64,000 nucleotides of DNA. It comes from Desulfobacter vibrioformis DSM 8776. Lineage in GTDB: Bacteria; Desulfobacterota; Desulfobacteria; Desulfobacterales; Desulfobacteraceae. The notes under the pieces were generated by a model that was given only the letters and a program-made list of their open reading frames with translations, searched no databases and was not told the origin of the DNA. The position numbers and the translations under genes were made by a program. Position 1 is the stretch's first letter; every line of letters starts with the position of its first letter. The stretch covers positions 1 to 64,000 of the forward strand of contig NZ_JQKJ01000009.1 in NCBI RefSeq assembly GCF_000745975.1, in the 5' to 3' direction. Of the stretch, positions 1-8,998 are shown piece by piece.

Positions 1-361
1 TTTTTTTTCATACTGGAGCAAGCATCCTTTTTATCTATTCGTTAAAAGATGGCCCACTATTTCATGAAAAACACCTCTCTGGAAGATGGGGTTTATAGAG
101 CGCTTACCTATATAATACAATAATGCATGACTTAAAAAATTCAAGCATGGTCCCCTGTGCAATGGAAAAAACGGCAACGATTTTTTAGCCTGGTCAATTT
201 GTCCTGCAATGCAAAAATTTTCAAAATTATTTCCCCTTTTCTGCTTGAATACGACGCCTTCTGGCAAAAAAAGCTTTTTTTCTTATCTCTAAACTGATAA
301 GTTTCGTGAATATTATATTACCGGCCTTCTGCCAGACAGAAATGCATTATCGGAGATCGCA
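1..361. other. AT-rich intergenic region upstream of cyoA
   Basis: No convincing gene is visible on either strand. The open frames are short, low in complexity and have no recognisable domain. The right end must hold the promoter and leader of the quinol oxidase operon. A GGAG ribosome-binding motif lies at about 353-356, just before the cyoA ATG. I see no clear FNR-type or sigma-54-type site. Confidence 0.5.
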
Positions 362-1276
362 ATGGTATCTAACAAGTTCTTTTACCGTCTCAAAGTCTTT
401 CTTTTTTTTATTTTCACGCTCTTGACGACCGGCTGCAGCAAGTTGATTGTGCTCAATTCAAAAGGCCCCATCGGACAGGAGGAAGCTGCTTTAATCTATA
501 TGTCCATTGGTGCCATGTTAATTGTAATTGTTCCGGTCTTTATCATGACCTATCTGTTTGTCAAACGGTACCGGAATTCAAAAAAGGCCGACTACCAGCC
601 CGACTGGGTACACTCCATAAAGGTTGAGATGGTCATATGGCTGGTTCCGGTAATGATTGTCGCTTTTCTTTCCTATCTGGTGTGGGTTAAAACATATGAA
701 CTAGATCCATATAAACCCATTGCCTCTGATAACAACCCATTGAATATACAGGTTGTTTCTCTGGATTGGAACTGGCTGTTTATTTACCCTGATCATAATA
801 TTGCAATGGTGAATGAACTGGTGATCCCGGAAAAAGTTCCCTTAAGCTTCAGCCTGACGTCGGCAACTGTCATGACATCTTTCTTCATCCCCCAGCTGGG
901 AAGTCAGATGTATGCGATGGCGGGAATGAGGACCCGGCTGCATTTGATGGCCAGCGAGACAGGGACCTACGAAGGCCGTAATATCGAGTTCAGCGGAAAA
1001 GGATATGACACCATGCACTTCAAAGTGATTACCAAGACTATTCCGGATTTTGAGGAATGGGCTGCCCGGGCAAGTGAGGATCGCGATCCGCTGGATCTGG
1101 AAACCTACTCGAAATTAAGCCGGCCCAGCACCAACTACCCTGTCACTGTTTTTTCTCCGGTGGCGCCTGAACTTTTTAATCATGTCATGCAATCTTTCAT
1201 GGGCTGGATGGGGGAGCATCAGGACAAGAAACAGATGGACATGGATGACATGGACACCATGAAAAAGGGAAATTAA
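362..1276 (+). CDS. cyoA: Quinol oxidase subunit II (CyoA-type lipoprotein)
   Basis: Subunit II of a bo3-type heme-copper quinol oxidase, anchored in the inner membrane with a periplasmic cupredoxin-like domain. The N-terminus is a lipoprotein signal with an LTTGC lipobox (Cys about residue 25). Two further membrane helices follow at about residues 40-65 and 88-108. The soluble domain has FFIPQLGSQMYAMAGM, typical of CyoA. The CuA copper ligands of cytochrome c oxidases (CxxxC with distal His and Met) are absent where expected, near GRNIEFSGKGYDTMHF. That is the known hallmark of quinol rather than cytochrome c oxidases. The 304-aa length fits CyoA. It is the first gene of an operon, with cyoB two bases after its stop codon. 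The C-terminal tail is rich in Met, Asp and Lys. Confidence 0.93.
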   Translation: MVSNKFFYRLKVFLFFIFTLLTTGCSKLIVLNSKGPIGQEEAALIYMSIGAMLIVIVPVFIMTYLFVKRYRNSKKADYQPDWVHSIKVEMVIWLVPVMIVAFLSYLVWVKTYELDPYKPIASDNNPLNIQVVSLDWNWLFIYPDHNIAMVNELVIPEKVPLSFSLTSATVMTSFFIPQLGSQMYAMAGMRTRLHLMASETGTYEGRNIEFSGKGYDTMHFKVITKTIPDFEEWAARASEDRDPLDLETYSKLSRPSTNYPVTVFSPVAPELFNHVMQSFMGWMGEHQDKKQMDMDDMDTMKKGN

Positions 1277-1278
1277 GT

Positions 1279-3255
1279 ATGTTTGGAAGATTAACCGCTG
1301 AAGCCTTTTACCATGATGCATTGCAGATGAGCGCGGTTTACGGTACGCTTTTCGGAGGCGTTGTTCTTTTTTGCATGATCACATATTTCAAGAAATGGGC
1401 CTGGTTGTGGAAGGAATGGCTGACCAGTGTTGATCATAAAAAAATTGGCATCATGTATACCATCATGGGGCTGGTCATGCTTCTTCGGGGCTTTGCAGAC
1501 GGCATGTTCATGCGTACGCAGCAGGCCATCGCTCTTGGTCAGAACCACGGTTTTTTGACACCGGACCATTTTGCCCAGTTTTTCAGCGCTCATGGAACAA
1601 TGATGCTGCTTTTTGTTCTGATGCCAATTTTCGTCGGGATGATGAACATTATCATTCCCCTTCAGATTGGCGCCCGTGACGTGGCTTTTCCACTACTTAA
1701 CTCCATCAGTTTATGGCTGACATTTACCGCTGTCAGCCTGATCATGATTTCACTGGGTATCGGAGATTTTTCCATTAGCGGCTGGACAGGACTGGCCCCG
1801 CTTTTTGAAAAGACCTATACGCCCGATTCCGGCGTGGATTACTGGATGTGGGCGATACAACTGGGAGGAATCGGCACAACGCTGACAGGGATTAATTTTA
1901 TTGCCACCATCCTCAAAATGCGGGCGCCCGGCATGACCCTGATGCGGATGCCGCTTTTCACCTGGACGGCTTTGACCACCAGCGTTCTGATTGTCCTGGC
2001 TTTTCCCGTCCTCACCGGCGGACTCTTTCTGCTGACGATGGATCGGTATCTGGGGATGCATTTTTTCACCAATGACCTTGGCGGCAACATGATGTTGTGG
2101 ACCAATGTTTTCTGGATGTGGGGACACCCGGAAGTGTATATTCTGGTTTTACCCGCCTTTGGCATCTATTCCGAAGTGGTTGCCACTTTTTCACGCAAAG
2201 GCCTTTTCGGCTATACTTCTCTTGTCTATGCCACCGCCGTCATTATGTTTCTGTCCTTTATTGTCTGGCTGCACCATTTTTTTACAATGGGAAACGCGCC
2301 CAGCGTCAATATCTTTTTTGGCATCACAACGATGATGATCGCTATCCCCACCGGGGTAAAGGTTTTTGACTGGCTGATGACCATGTACAAGGGGCGTATC
2401 ACTTTGAGTGTTCCCATGTACTGGACCATTGGATTTTTTATCCTTTTTGTATTGGGCGGCATGACCGGTGTGCTGATGGCTGTCCCTCCGGCAGATTTTG
2501 TCGTGCATAACAGCCTTTTCCTGGTAGCCCATTTTCATAATGTACTTATCCCCGGAGCGATCTTTGGCTATTTCGCCGGCATTAACTACTGGTTTCCCAA
2601 AGCCTTTGGCTTTAAGCTGGACGAAAAATGGGGCAGACGGTCTTTCTGGGGATGGACGGTCGGTTTTGTCCTGGCTTTCGGTCCGCTTTATGTCTTTGGA
2701 TTTATGGGTATGCCCAGGCGTATCTCCCACTACACCAATCCCCACTGGCAGCCCTGGCTGATCCTGGCCTGGATCGGGATGGCCCTTATCGGGCTTGGCA
2801 TCTTTTCCATGATCATTCAATTTGTCGTCAGCATCATCAATCGCGAGAAACTCAGGGACGAAACCGGAGATCCCTGGGACGGACGGACACTGGAATGGAT
2901 GACGTCTTCCCCCCCGGCGGAGTATAATTTCGCTGTCATCCCTGAAGTTACAGGTCTGGATGCTTTCTGGGAAATGAAAAAAAACCGGACGGTCTCTCCT
3001 GAAGACTTCAAGTATTCCTCCATTGCGATGCCGGCAAACAGGCCCCACGGTTTTGTCATCGGGATGCTGGCCACAACGTTTGGTTTTGCCATGATCTGGT
3101 ATATGTGGTGGCTGGCTGTTGTGAGCCTCATTGGCATCATTGTTGCCGTTATCAGCATCAGCTTCAGCGAACATATTGAATTTATTATTCCTGCTGAAGA
3201 AGTCCAGGAAACAGAAGAAAAATATTTTGAAAAATTGATAAAGGCAAGCGTATGA
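1279..3255 (+). CDS. cyoB: Quinol oxidase subunit I (CyoB-type)
   Basis: Catalytic, proton-pumping subunit carrying the low-spin heme and the heme-CuB centre. Its 658 aa match CyoB, including the extra helices beyond the 12 core ones. Visible ligands are the low-spin heme His in FSAHGTMM, WGHPEVYILVLP (CuB His and the cross-linked Tyr), the HH pair in VWLHHFF, and VAHFHNVLIPG. The quinone-site residues known from E. coli CyoB also look kept: Arg and Asp in RGFADG, and His and Gln in PDHFAQFF. Subunit I is therefore expected to be active. The start follows cyoA directly, with AAAGGGAAA upstream. Its stop codon overlaps the start of cyoC. Confidence 0.95.
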   Translation: MFGRLTAEAFYHDALQMSAVYGTLFGGVVLFCMITYFKKWAWLWKEWLTSVDHKKIGIMYTIMGLVMLLRGFADGMFMRTQQAIALGQNHGFLTPDHFAQFFSAHGTMMLLFVLMPIFVGMMNIIIPLQIGARDVAFPLLNSISLWLTFTAVSLIMISLGIGDFSISGWTGLAPLFEKTYTPDSGVDYWMWAIQLGGIGTTLTGINFIATILKMRAPGMTLMRMPLFTWTALTTSVLIVLAFPVLTGGLFLLTMDRYLGMHFFTNDLGGNMMLWTNVFWMWGHPEVYILVLPAFGIYSEVVATFSRKGLFGYTSLVYATAVIMFLSFIVWLHHFFTMGNAPSVNIFFGITTMMIAIPTGVKVFDWLMTMYKGRITLSVPMYWTIGFFILFVLGGMTGVLMAVPPADFVVHNSLFLVAHFHNVLIPGAIFGYFAGINYWFPKAFGFKLDEKWGRRSFWGWTVGFVLAFGPLYVFGFMGMPRRISHYTNPHWQPWLILAWIGMALIGLGIFSMIIQFVVSIINREKLRDETGDPWDGRTLEWMTSSPPAEYNFAVIPEVTGLDAFWEMKKNRTVSPEDFKYSSIAMPANRPHGFVIGMLATTFGFAMIWYMWWLAVVSLIGIIVAVISISFSEHIEFIIPAEEVQETEEKYFEKLIKASV

Positions 3256-3851
3256 AACACGAAGCAGTAAGCACCCATAGCCCCGAACACCTCAAGAAGG
3301 TTGAGATCAACGCGCTGGGATTCTGGATTTATCTGATGAGTGACCTGGTTATCTTCTCGATCCTTTTTACCACGTTTGTGGTTCTGGGCCATAATTACGC
3401 CGGCAGTGCCGGGCCCGGAGAGCTGTTCAGTCTTCCCTATCTTTTTGTTGAAACCCTGCTGCTTCTCATCAGTTCGGTTGTATACGGAACAGGCATGGTG
3501 GCGCTGCAGGACAATAAAAGCAAAACGGTTTTAAAAGCGCTGGGCATTACATTTCTGCTGGGAGCCGGTTTTGTGCTCATGGAGATTTATGAGTTCTATG
3601 ACCTGATTGCGGCCGGTCATACGCCCCGGCAAAGTGGTTTTCTTTCCGCATTTTTCACCATCGTGGGAACACACGGAGCACACGTCAGTTTCGGCCTTTT
3701 ATGGATGTTGATCATGATGTATCAGGTAAAAACCAGAGGGCTTACATTGGGCGTCTGCTCACGCTTGATGCAGCTCAGCCTCTTCTGGCACTTCCTTGAT
3801 ATTGTATGGGTCGGGGTGTTTACCGTTGTATACCTTGCCGGTGTGGTTTAG
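3252..3851 (+). CDS. cyoC: Quinol oxidase subunit III (CyoC-type)
   Basis: Subunit III of the heme-copper oxidase, a five-helix membrane protein that stabilises the complex. The 199-aa length is normal for CyoC. Family features include the N-terminal LGFWIYLMSDLVIFSILFTTF helix, the MEIYEF motif in the middle, GTHGAHVSFGLLWM, and the C-terminal FWHFLDIVWVGVF helix. The ATG overlaps the end of cyoB by four bases, suggesting translational coupling. cyoD follows after a 12-base gap that contains GAGAGGA. Confidence 0.93.
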   Translation: MKHEAVSTHSPEHLKKVEINALGFWIYLMSDLVIFSILFTTFVVLGHNYAGSAGPGELFSLPYLFVETLLLLISSVVYGTGMVALQDNKSKTVLKALGITFLLGAGFVLMEIYEFYDLIAAGHTPRQSGFLSAFFTIVGTHGAHVSFGLLWMLIMMYQVKTRGLTLGVCSRLMQLSLFWHFLDIVWVGVFTVVYLAGVV

Positions 3852-3863
3852 AGAGAGGATAAA

Positions 3864-4190
3864 ATGGATCGGAATAAAATAAATGACGCATTGGGCCTGG
3901 GGCATCTGAGCACGGCAAAATACATTGTCGGATTTGTCCTGGCTGTAATATTAACTATTGTTTCCTTTGGACTGGCATCCTTTCAGGGGGCAACATCGTA
4001 TGCGCTGCCTGGCCTGTTTATCGCAGCAATTCTGCAAATGCTGGTGCATCTCCACTTTTTCCTGCATTTGGACAGCTCTTCAAAACAGCGCTGGAATCTT
4101 GTTACCCTGGCTTTTTCAATCCTGTTGATATTTATCTTTGTCGGCGGGTCAATATGGGTCATGGCGACTTTGAATTCGCGAATGATGTAG
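3864..4190 (+). CDS. cyoD: Quinol oxidase subunit IV (CyoD-type)
   Basis: Small three-helix subunit of the bo3 oxidase (COX4-type), 108 aa as usual for CyoD. Helices lie at about residues 20-40, 48-68 and 78-100. The segment LQMLVHLHFFLHLD carries the His-rich second helix typical of this family. Ribosome-binding GAGAGGATAAA lies seven bases before the ATG. It sits between cyoC and cyoE in the conserved cyo order. Confidence 0.9.
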   Translation: MDRNKINDALGLGHLSTAKYIVGFVLAVILTIVSFGLASFQGATSYALPGLFIAAILQMLVHLHFFLHLDSSSKQRWNLVTLAFSILLIFIFVGGSIWVMATLNSRMM

Positions 4191-4256
4191 CCGGTCGCCT
4201 ATGTCAGGAATCCCTATTTTTTTTATGACAACTATTTTTTTCTGGGAATCGGGAAG

Positions 4257-5132
4257 ATGAAAGGCCGGAAAACCAGGCTGACCGATTATGTGGAGCTGCT
4301 GAAACCGGGACTTTGTTTTTTTATCGGTTTGTCTGCTGTTCTCGGCCAGGTAACAGCAGATCAGAAGATATCCGGAGCTTCTGCCGGCCTGGGGGGCCTG
4401 GTATTTATTCTGGCCTGCGGCAGTGCGGTCCTGAACAATATCCAGGATCGGGAATATGACTCAAATTTTATCAGAACAGCCTGCCGCAGCCTGCCGCGGA
4501 AGAAACTACCAATTTCTCATGCGGTCTGTTTATCCATACTGTTGATCGTTTTCGGACTGACCGGGCTGGCATTCTTTTATAATTTTCTGGCATTTTTTTT
4601 CGGAAGTTTAGCAGTATTTTCTTATAATGGTCTGTATACGCCTTTAAAAAAATATTCTCTGTCCGCCATCATTCCCGGAAGTCTCACCGGGATGCTGCCA
4701 CCGCTGATCGGCTGGGTCGGGGCAGGGAACGGCTGGATGTTTAAAGAAATTCTTCTGATCATGGGTATTTTCGGTTTATGGCAAATCCCCCATTTTTTTA
4801 TTATCCTTTTGAAGACGCAACATAATATTCAGGGCGCATCAGATAAAAAAAGATACCCCTGTTTTACCAATCAGTTTTCACCCCCTGAAATCAGGCTTCA
4901 GGTATTAATATGGACAAGTCTTTACAGCCTTGCCATTATCCTGTTTCTCATGACAGGCCCTTTCAATAGTCCGGCGTTGTCAGTTTTTACCGGTATCAAT
5001 GCCGTGGCTGTATTCGCTGTTCTGACCGTAATACTCTTCCAAAAACAAAAAACAATACATGCCTTTGCTGCGATAAATTTATCCATGTTTCTTTTTATGG
5101 CTGCGGGTATTGGAGATAAATGTGTCCTTTGA
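4257..5132 (+). CDS. cyoE: Protoheme IX farnesyltransferase (heme O synthase)
   Basis: UbiA-superfamily prenyltransferase that converts heme B to heme O for the quinol oxidase. 291 aa with about nine membrane helices. The first prenyl-diphosphate site reads NNIQDREYDSNFIRT, matching the family NxxxDxxxD pattern followed by RTxxRxLP. The second loop includes YNGLYTPLKKYS and then PGSLTGMLPPLIGW. It is the last cyo gene, 66 bases after cyoD. It probably belongs to the same transcript, although the short gap could hold a weak internal signal. No clear terminator follows before the convergent pseudogene at 5.3 kb. Confidence 0.92.
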   Translation: MKGRKTRLTDYVELLKPGLCFFIGLSAVLGQVTADQKISGASAGLGGLVFILACGSAVLNNIQDREYDSNFIRTACRSLPRKKLPISHAVCLSILLIVFGLTGLAFFYNFLAFFFGSLAVFSYNGLYTPLKKYSLSAIIPGSLTGMLPPLIGWVGAGNGWMFKEILLIMGIFGLWQIPHFFIILLKTQHNIQGASDKKRYPCFTNQFSPPEIRLQVLIWTSLYSLAIILFLMTGPFNSPALSVFTGINAVAVFAVLTVILFQKQKTIHAFAAINLSMFLFMAAGIGDKCVL

Positions 5133-5362
5133 AAATTTTCACCGAAAATCGAAGAAGGACAAAAAGCCTTATCGGCGTTCAGCCGCAGGCAAATGATCTT
5201 GCCCTGGGTTCTCACTCTTTTTTTTTAGTTCATTTTGAAATAACATCGTGTTTCATATTGAATCCTCAACGGGTTTGTCCCCGGGAACAGCCAAGTTTTT
5301 CCGCCAGAAGTGCTGCAGGCCCTTTGACCTCTTTAAGGAGGTCATGGGGCAGTTGGCGGTTT

Positions 5363-7572
5363 TCAGGTTCTCTTCCACCTGGGTGAAAAATGCATTGTTG
5401 TTCCCTCGATCCATGGAAAATTCAAGGGTGTCTGTATCTTCAGGATGCCAGATAAGCACCTCAAGTGGCAGCCCGCACTCACATTGAGCATTTTGACATC
5501 CAGCTGCCGGGTGAAAGCTACCAGCTCCCCCACAAGAAAAAGGCTTTCTTCCATGCGCTCCCAACTCATTTTCTTTGTTTTGGCCACCAGCAGATCATTA
5601 TCCTGTTTCATTCTGAAATGGGCTTTTTCCAGCACCTGGGCCAGAAAGCTCACCCGCCGGGTGCGCCGTCCCGCATCCGTCACCCCGCCGAAAAACCGGA
5701 AATAGATATAGTTATCATTGGGATTGGGGCCCATATAGGCATCAATCATGTTGAAGTGATAGCCCAGGCGCAGACTGATGTTCATATACTCCTTTGACAT
5801 GACCACCAAATTCTGGCCGATGGAGCCGGGCTTTGTCTGGTGGGGAGGATGGGTCCTTGTCAAGCTGGACATGAAACTTTTAAAATCAACGCTCATGGGT
5901 TCGCTGTTCCACATCCCTTCCCGGGTCAACCCTTTCAGAAATGCGTTCAGGGGCACAGAGGTAATCTGCCGGGGCAGCACGGCCCGGGTGCCGGCACCGG
6001 GCGCAAGCCCTTCACCGATGTTAATGAGCATGAGATCCAGCGGGATATCCAGCTTGAGCTTCTGGGCCCTTGACCGCTCATGTTTCAGGTCGTAATAATT
6101 CAGGTTGATCAGCTCCTCCACAGCCTTTTCATGCACAAACCGGGTAATGTCGTGGAAGGTCCGGCAGAAGCGTGGAGAAAACCGTTTGTCCTCGGGGTCC
6201 ACAAAGGTCAACGGCGATATCTTTTTCAATACCCGCTTCAACAGACGGTACTCATAGGTATCGGCAAAGTTGTCATCGGTGAAGACGTAGTAACAAAGCG
6301 CCTGGGCAGAACCGTCGTACACGACTTTGCCCTCGGTATCCAGGGTGATCTCCTGGCCCTGGTGCAGCAGGCTTGTGGCAATGCCTGTGTCCACAAGGGT
6401 CGGCACCCGGAACTCCCTTGCAATGGTGGCCATGTGCCCCGCAGGAGACCCGATGTCCGTGATGATACCGGCGGCATATTTGGCGATCATGGCAAACTTG
6501 GGAGACGCATGCCGGGTGACCAGGATGGCCCCGGGCGGGAAATCATCAAGGTCCTGGCCGTCTTCATACAGAAACACCTTTCCGATGGCAATGCCGTTCT
6601 GGGCCACCATGCCTTCGCCTGAAAATACGATATCGTACTTTTCCTTATCCTGGGGCGTCCTGAAATAGCGTTCCACCATGATGCCGATCTCGGCCAGGCG
6701 GGCGGCCTGTTCTTGGGTGAGGCAGGGTGCGGACTGAAGGGTTTCGGGCACATCTTCCTGGTCCACCCCGCAATGGGGAAGCGGCATCAGGCACTGTTTT
6801 TTATCGCCCACGGTCATGTGAACAATTTTGTGGGGGCTTCGCGCGCCACATCATAGTTGTCAAATATGGCCTGTCCGGAAACAAGGGGGGCGCCCAGTCC
6901 CCAGGTGGCATTGATCTTCATGCGGCTTTTTTCAGGGTGGGCCGGGTCCAGGGTATAAAGGACGCCGGACACCTTTGGCAAGACCATCTCCATGCAGGCC
7001 ACAGCCATGGCCATTTCATGCTCTTCAAATCCGTTGGCATCCCGGTAGGCCATAGCTTCCCGGCTGTAGGCACTGCTCGCCACGGTCTTGTAGCTGTTAT
7101 AAAAAAGATCGGCACTGGTGTTGATGCAACTGGTGTACTGGCCGGCAAAACTGTTTTTTCCGTCCTCACCCACGGCACTGCTTCGCACTGCCAGGCGCAG
7201 TTTTCTTTTCGAGCCCCAGCCTGCCAGTTTTTTCAATGCCTTGTGGATCTCTTTTTTCATCCCCGGCGGTACAGTGGCACCGTCAATGCGCCTCCTGATT
7301 ATCCCGGACGCCTCTTTTGCCGTGATTTGCTTTTCTTTCCACTGGGCCGTAGTGGATTCAATTTCCCGGTCTAAGCCGTTGTAACTCAGAAACCTGTGAA
7401 AAGCCGAGGAGGTGACGGCAAATCCATCCGGCACATTGAGGTCCAGCACATTTTTAAGCTGGGCCAGGTTGGCGTTTTTGGCCCCCACCTGCTCCTCAAG
7501 ATCGGCAGTGACAAAGGCGTGGGCAATGGTGCAGTGCTGGTCCGGCCGCAGGCTGGATTTGCCTTCAAGCAC
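5363..7572 (-). pseudogene. Broken PEP/pyruvate-binding protein (PEP synthase-like)
   Basis: Two consecutive frames together form one protein. The piece at 6814-7572 is a PPDK N-terminal ATP/pyruvate-binding domain (LRLAVRSSAVGEDG, then SFAGQYTS and SGVLYTLDP). The piece at 5363-6817 continues with the rest of that domain and the mobile phosphohistidine domain (DIGSPAGHMATIAREFRVPTLV), then about 300 aa of unknown character. The frames meet at 6817-6825: the first ends APTKLFT-stop, while the next frame reads KIVHMTVGDKKQ across the same bases. This is consistent with loss of one A from an A run. A second lesion follows RTPQD: the stretch that normally ends in a QxRPL motif is missing, and the sequence jumps to KEKYDIVFSGEG. 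The C-terminus may also change frame near 5480. The GTG at 7572 has no well-spaced ribosome-binding site, and the frame is open upstream, which suggests a lost N-terminus. A sequencing error could explain the single-base shift but not the deletion. Confidence 0.75.
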
Positions 7573-8209
7573 CTCCTGTATCCCGGTTAATGGCCGGAAG
7601 GGTATCCGGGATATCGGTGGTCAGACGGATTTTGTTGACCATGAGCTGGTTTCTCACCAGCCCCAGGGTGCCGGAAATGACGTCGGGAATGGTAATCCGT
7701 GACAGACGCGTTTGATCACTGCGCGAAAAATCCAGCAGGTTTTTCACCACATTGCTGGCCCGGGAGGTCTGGGTAATGATGTCCTGGATCATCTCCCGGA
7801 CCTCGGTGCCGGAGAGATCATCAAACGCTTCAAGCAGGCTGTCGGCGGTCAGGGAAATATTGTTCAGCGGATTGTTGATCTCATGGGCAATACCCGATGT
7901 AAAGGTGCCGATGGAGGCAAGTTTCCTGGACTGGACCAGCTGATCCTGTTTTTCATCCAGTTCCCGGACCATCTGGTTGAAACCGGCAATAAGCTGTGAA
8001 ATCTCATCGTGTTTGGAGGCATTCTCCATGATGGTTTTAAACTTGCCTTTGGGAATGCTCCGGGTGGCAAGGGTCACCTGATTCAGGCGCTTGAGCATAC
8101 TTTTGGCTTCAAACAGGAACACAATGGCAATACAAACAGTAAAGATGCTGACAAAAATAAGGCTGGCGATAAATCCTAAAATAATTTTGGTTCGGATGGT
8201 AAAGGGCAT
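7565..8209 (-). pseudogene. Truncated HAMP-HisKA sensor kinase lacking the ATPase domain
   Basis: 214 aa. A membrane helix lies at about residues 8-33, a HAMP-like linker at 34-90, and a HisKA dimerisation domain with the phospho-accepting His in FTSGIAHEINNPLNNISLTA. The protein stops soon after DIPDTLPAINRDTGGA, exactly where a HATPase_c domain (N, G1, F and G2 boxes) should begin, so no ATP-binding site remains. The stop overlaps the PEP/pyruvate-binding reading frame by a few bases. The simplest reading is a deletion that joined a kinase gene to the gene behind it, removing the kinase C-terminus and the neighbour's N-terminus. The transmembrane start has no obvious sensor domain, so N-terminal loss is also possible. 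Confidence 0.72.
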
Positions 8210-8472
8210 ATAAATTTCCTTTTTAAATAGCGTGGCCCCTGTTAAAAATTGGTGGAACCGGCTAATTTACAAAGCATAGACAAAGCATAAATCATACCAT
8301 TCGTTCACCACGAAGGAGATGACGTTTTGTACGCTGATATCTTCGTGAACATCGTGTTCGTCGTGGTAAAAAAGCAAGAATACACATTTATGATCCGTTA
8401 CTTGATTTAGCGCCACGCATGATATAGGTATGGGAAAATCTCAAATATGGTTATTTTATTTTAACGGGATGA
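8210..8472. other. Divergent intergenic region with an imperfect inverted repeat
   Basis: Separates the broken kinase (minus) from the AbrB-family gene (plus). ACCACGAA near 8308-8315 and TTCGTCGTGGT near 8353-8363 form an imperfect palindrome around several TTCGTG repeats. It could form a hairpin or be a short dispersed repeat. No gene is seen. Confidence 0.4.
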
Positions 8473-8988
8473 ATGGTTATGGAAAGATATTTGCTGGTTG
8501 TTGTGGCGGGGACTGTCGGGGGGCTTTTGGCACAACGCTGTCATATTCCCGGTGGAGCCGTTGTCGGGGCCATGTTGTTCTCGGGGATTACGGTTCTGTT
8601 TTTACCCAAGGGGATTGTTCTGCCGTCATCTGTGGGTACTGGCATACAAATCATTTTGGGCATCACCCTTGGGGTCACCGTTGACCGCTCACTTCTGACT
8701 CTGGGGGTCAAGATCTTCCCCCTGGCAATATTAAGCACCATCATTCTTTTGGCGGTGGCTGTGTGCATGGCGTTTCTGGCCAGCAAACTTGGGCTGGTGG
8801 ATTTTGGTACGGCCCTGTTCGGCTTTTCTCCGGGGGGAATGACGGGCATGGCTATTTTAGCCCAATCTGAAAATCATAACGGTTCTTTTGTGGCATTTTT
8901 TCATCTGGTGAGAATATTCACCCTTTTTCTGGTTATTCCGCTGCTCGTAAAGGTGGTCATGTATTTACAGCACAAGGGGTATCTTTAA
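8473..8988 (+). CDS. AbrB-family integral membrane protein (half-length)
   Basis: 171 aa and very hydrophobic, with about five membrane segments. It has two GG-rich signatures of the AbrB duplication family (ammonia monooxygenase-associated, PF05145): GGLLAQRCHIPGGAVVGAML near the start and FGFSPGGMTGMAIL at about residue 115. Family members are usually about 350 aa with a duplicated unit, so this is a single-unit version. The family's function is poorly defined; the name refers to a regulator in one member, and transport is more likely. The ATG is preceded by GGGATGAATGGTT. It is convergent with the Uup-like gene ten bases downstream. Confidence 0.7.
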   Translation: MVMERYLLVVVAGTVGGLLAQRCHIPGGAVVGAMLFSGITVLFLPKGIVLPSSVGTGIQIILGITLGVTVDRSLLTLGVKIFPLAILSTIILLAVAVCMAFLASKLGLVDFGTALFGFSPGGMTGMAILAQSENHNGSFVAFFHLVRIFTLFLVIPLLVKVVMYLQHKGYL

Positions 8989-8998
8989 TCATCAGCGG

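Noticed and set aside
2191-3174. A 327-codon open frame antisense to cyoB
   Set aside because: Composition is typical of a shadow frame (rich in His, Asp, Pro) opposite a strongly conserved cyoB; no domain or ribosome-binding site.
6080-7374. Long plus-strand frames opposite the PEP/pyruvate-binding pseudogene
   Set aside because: Shadow frames of a formerly coding region; no recognisable domain.
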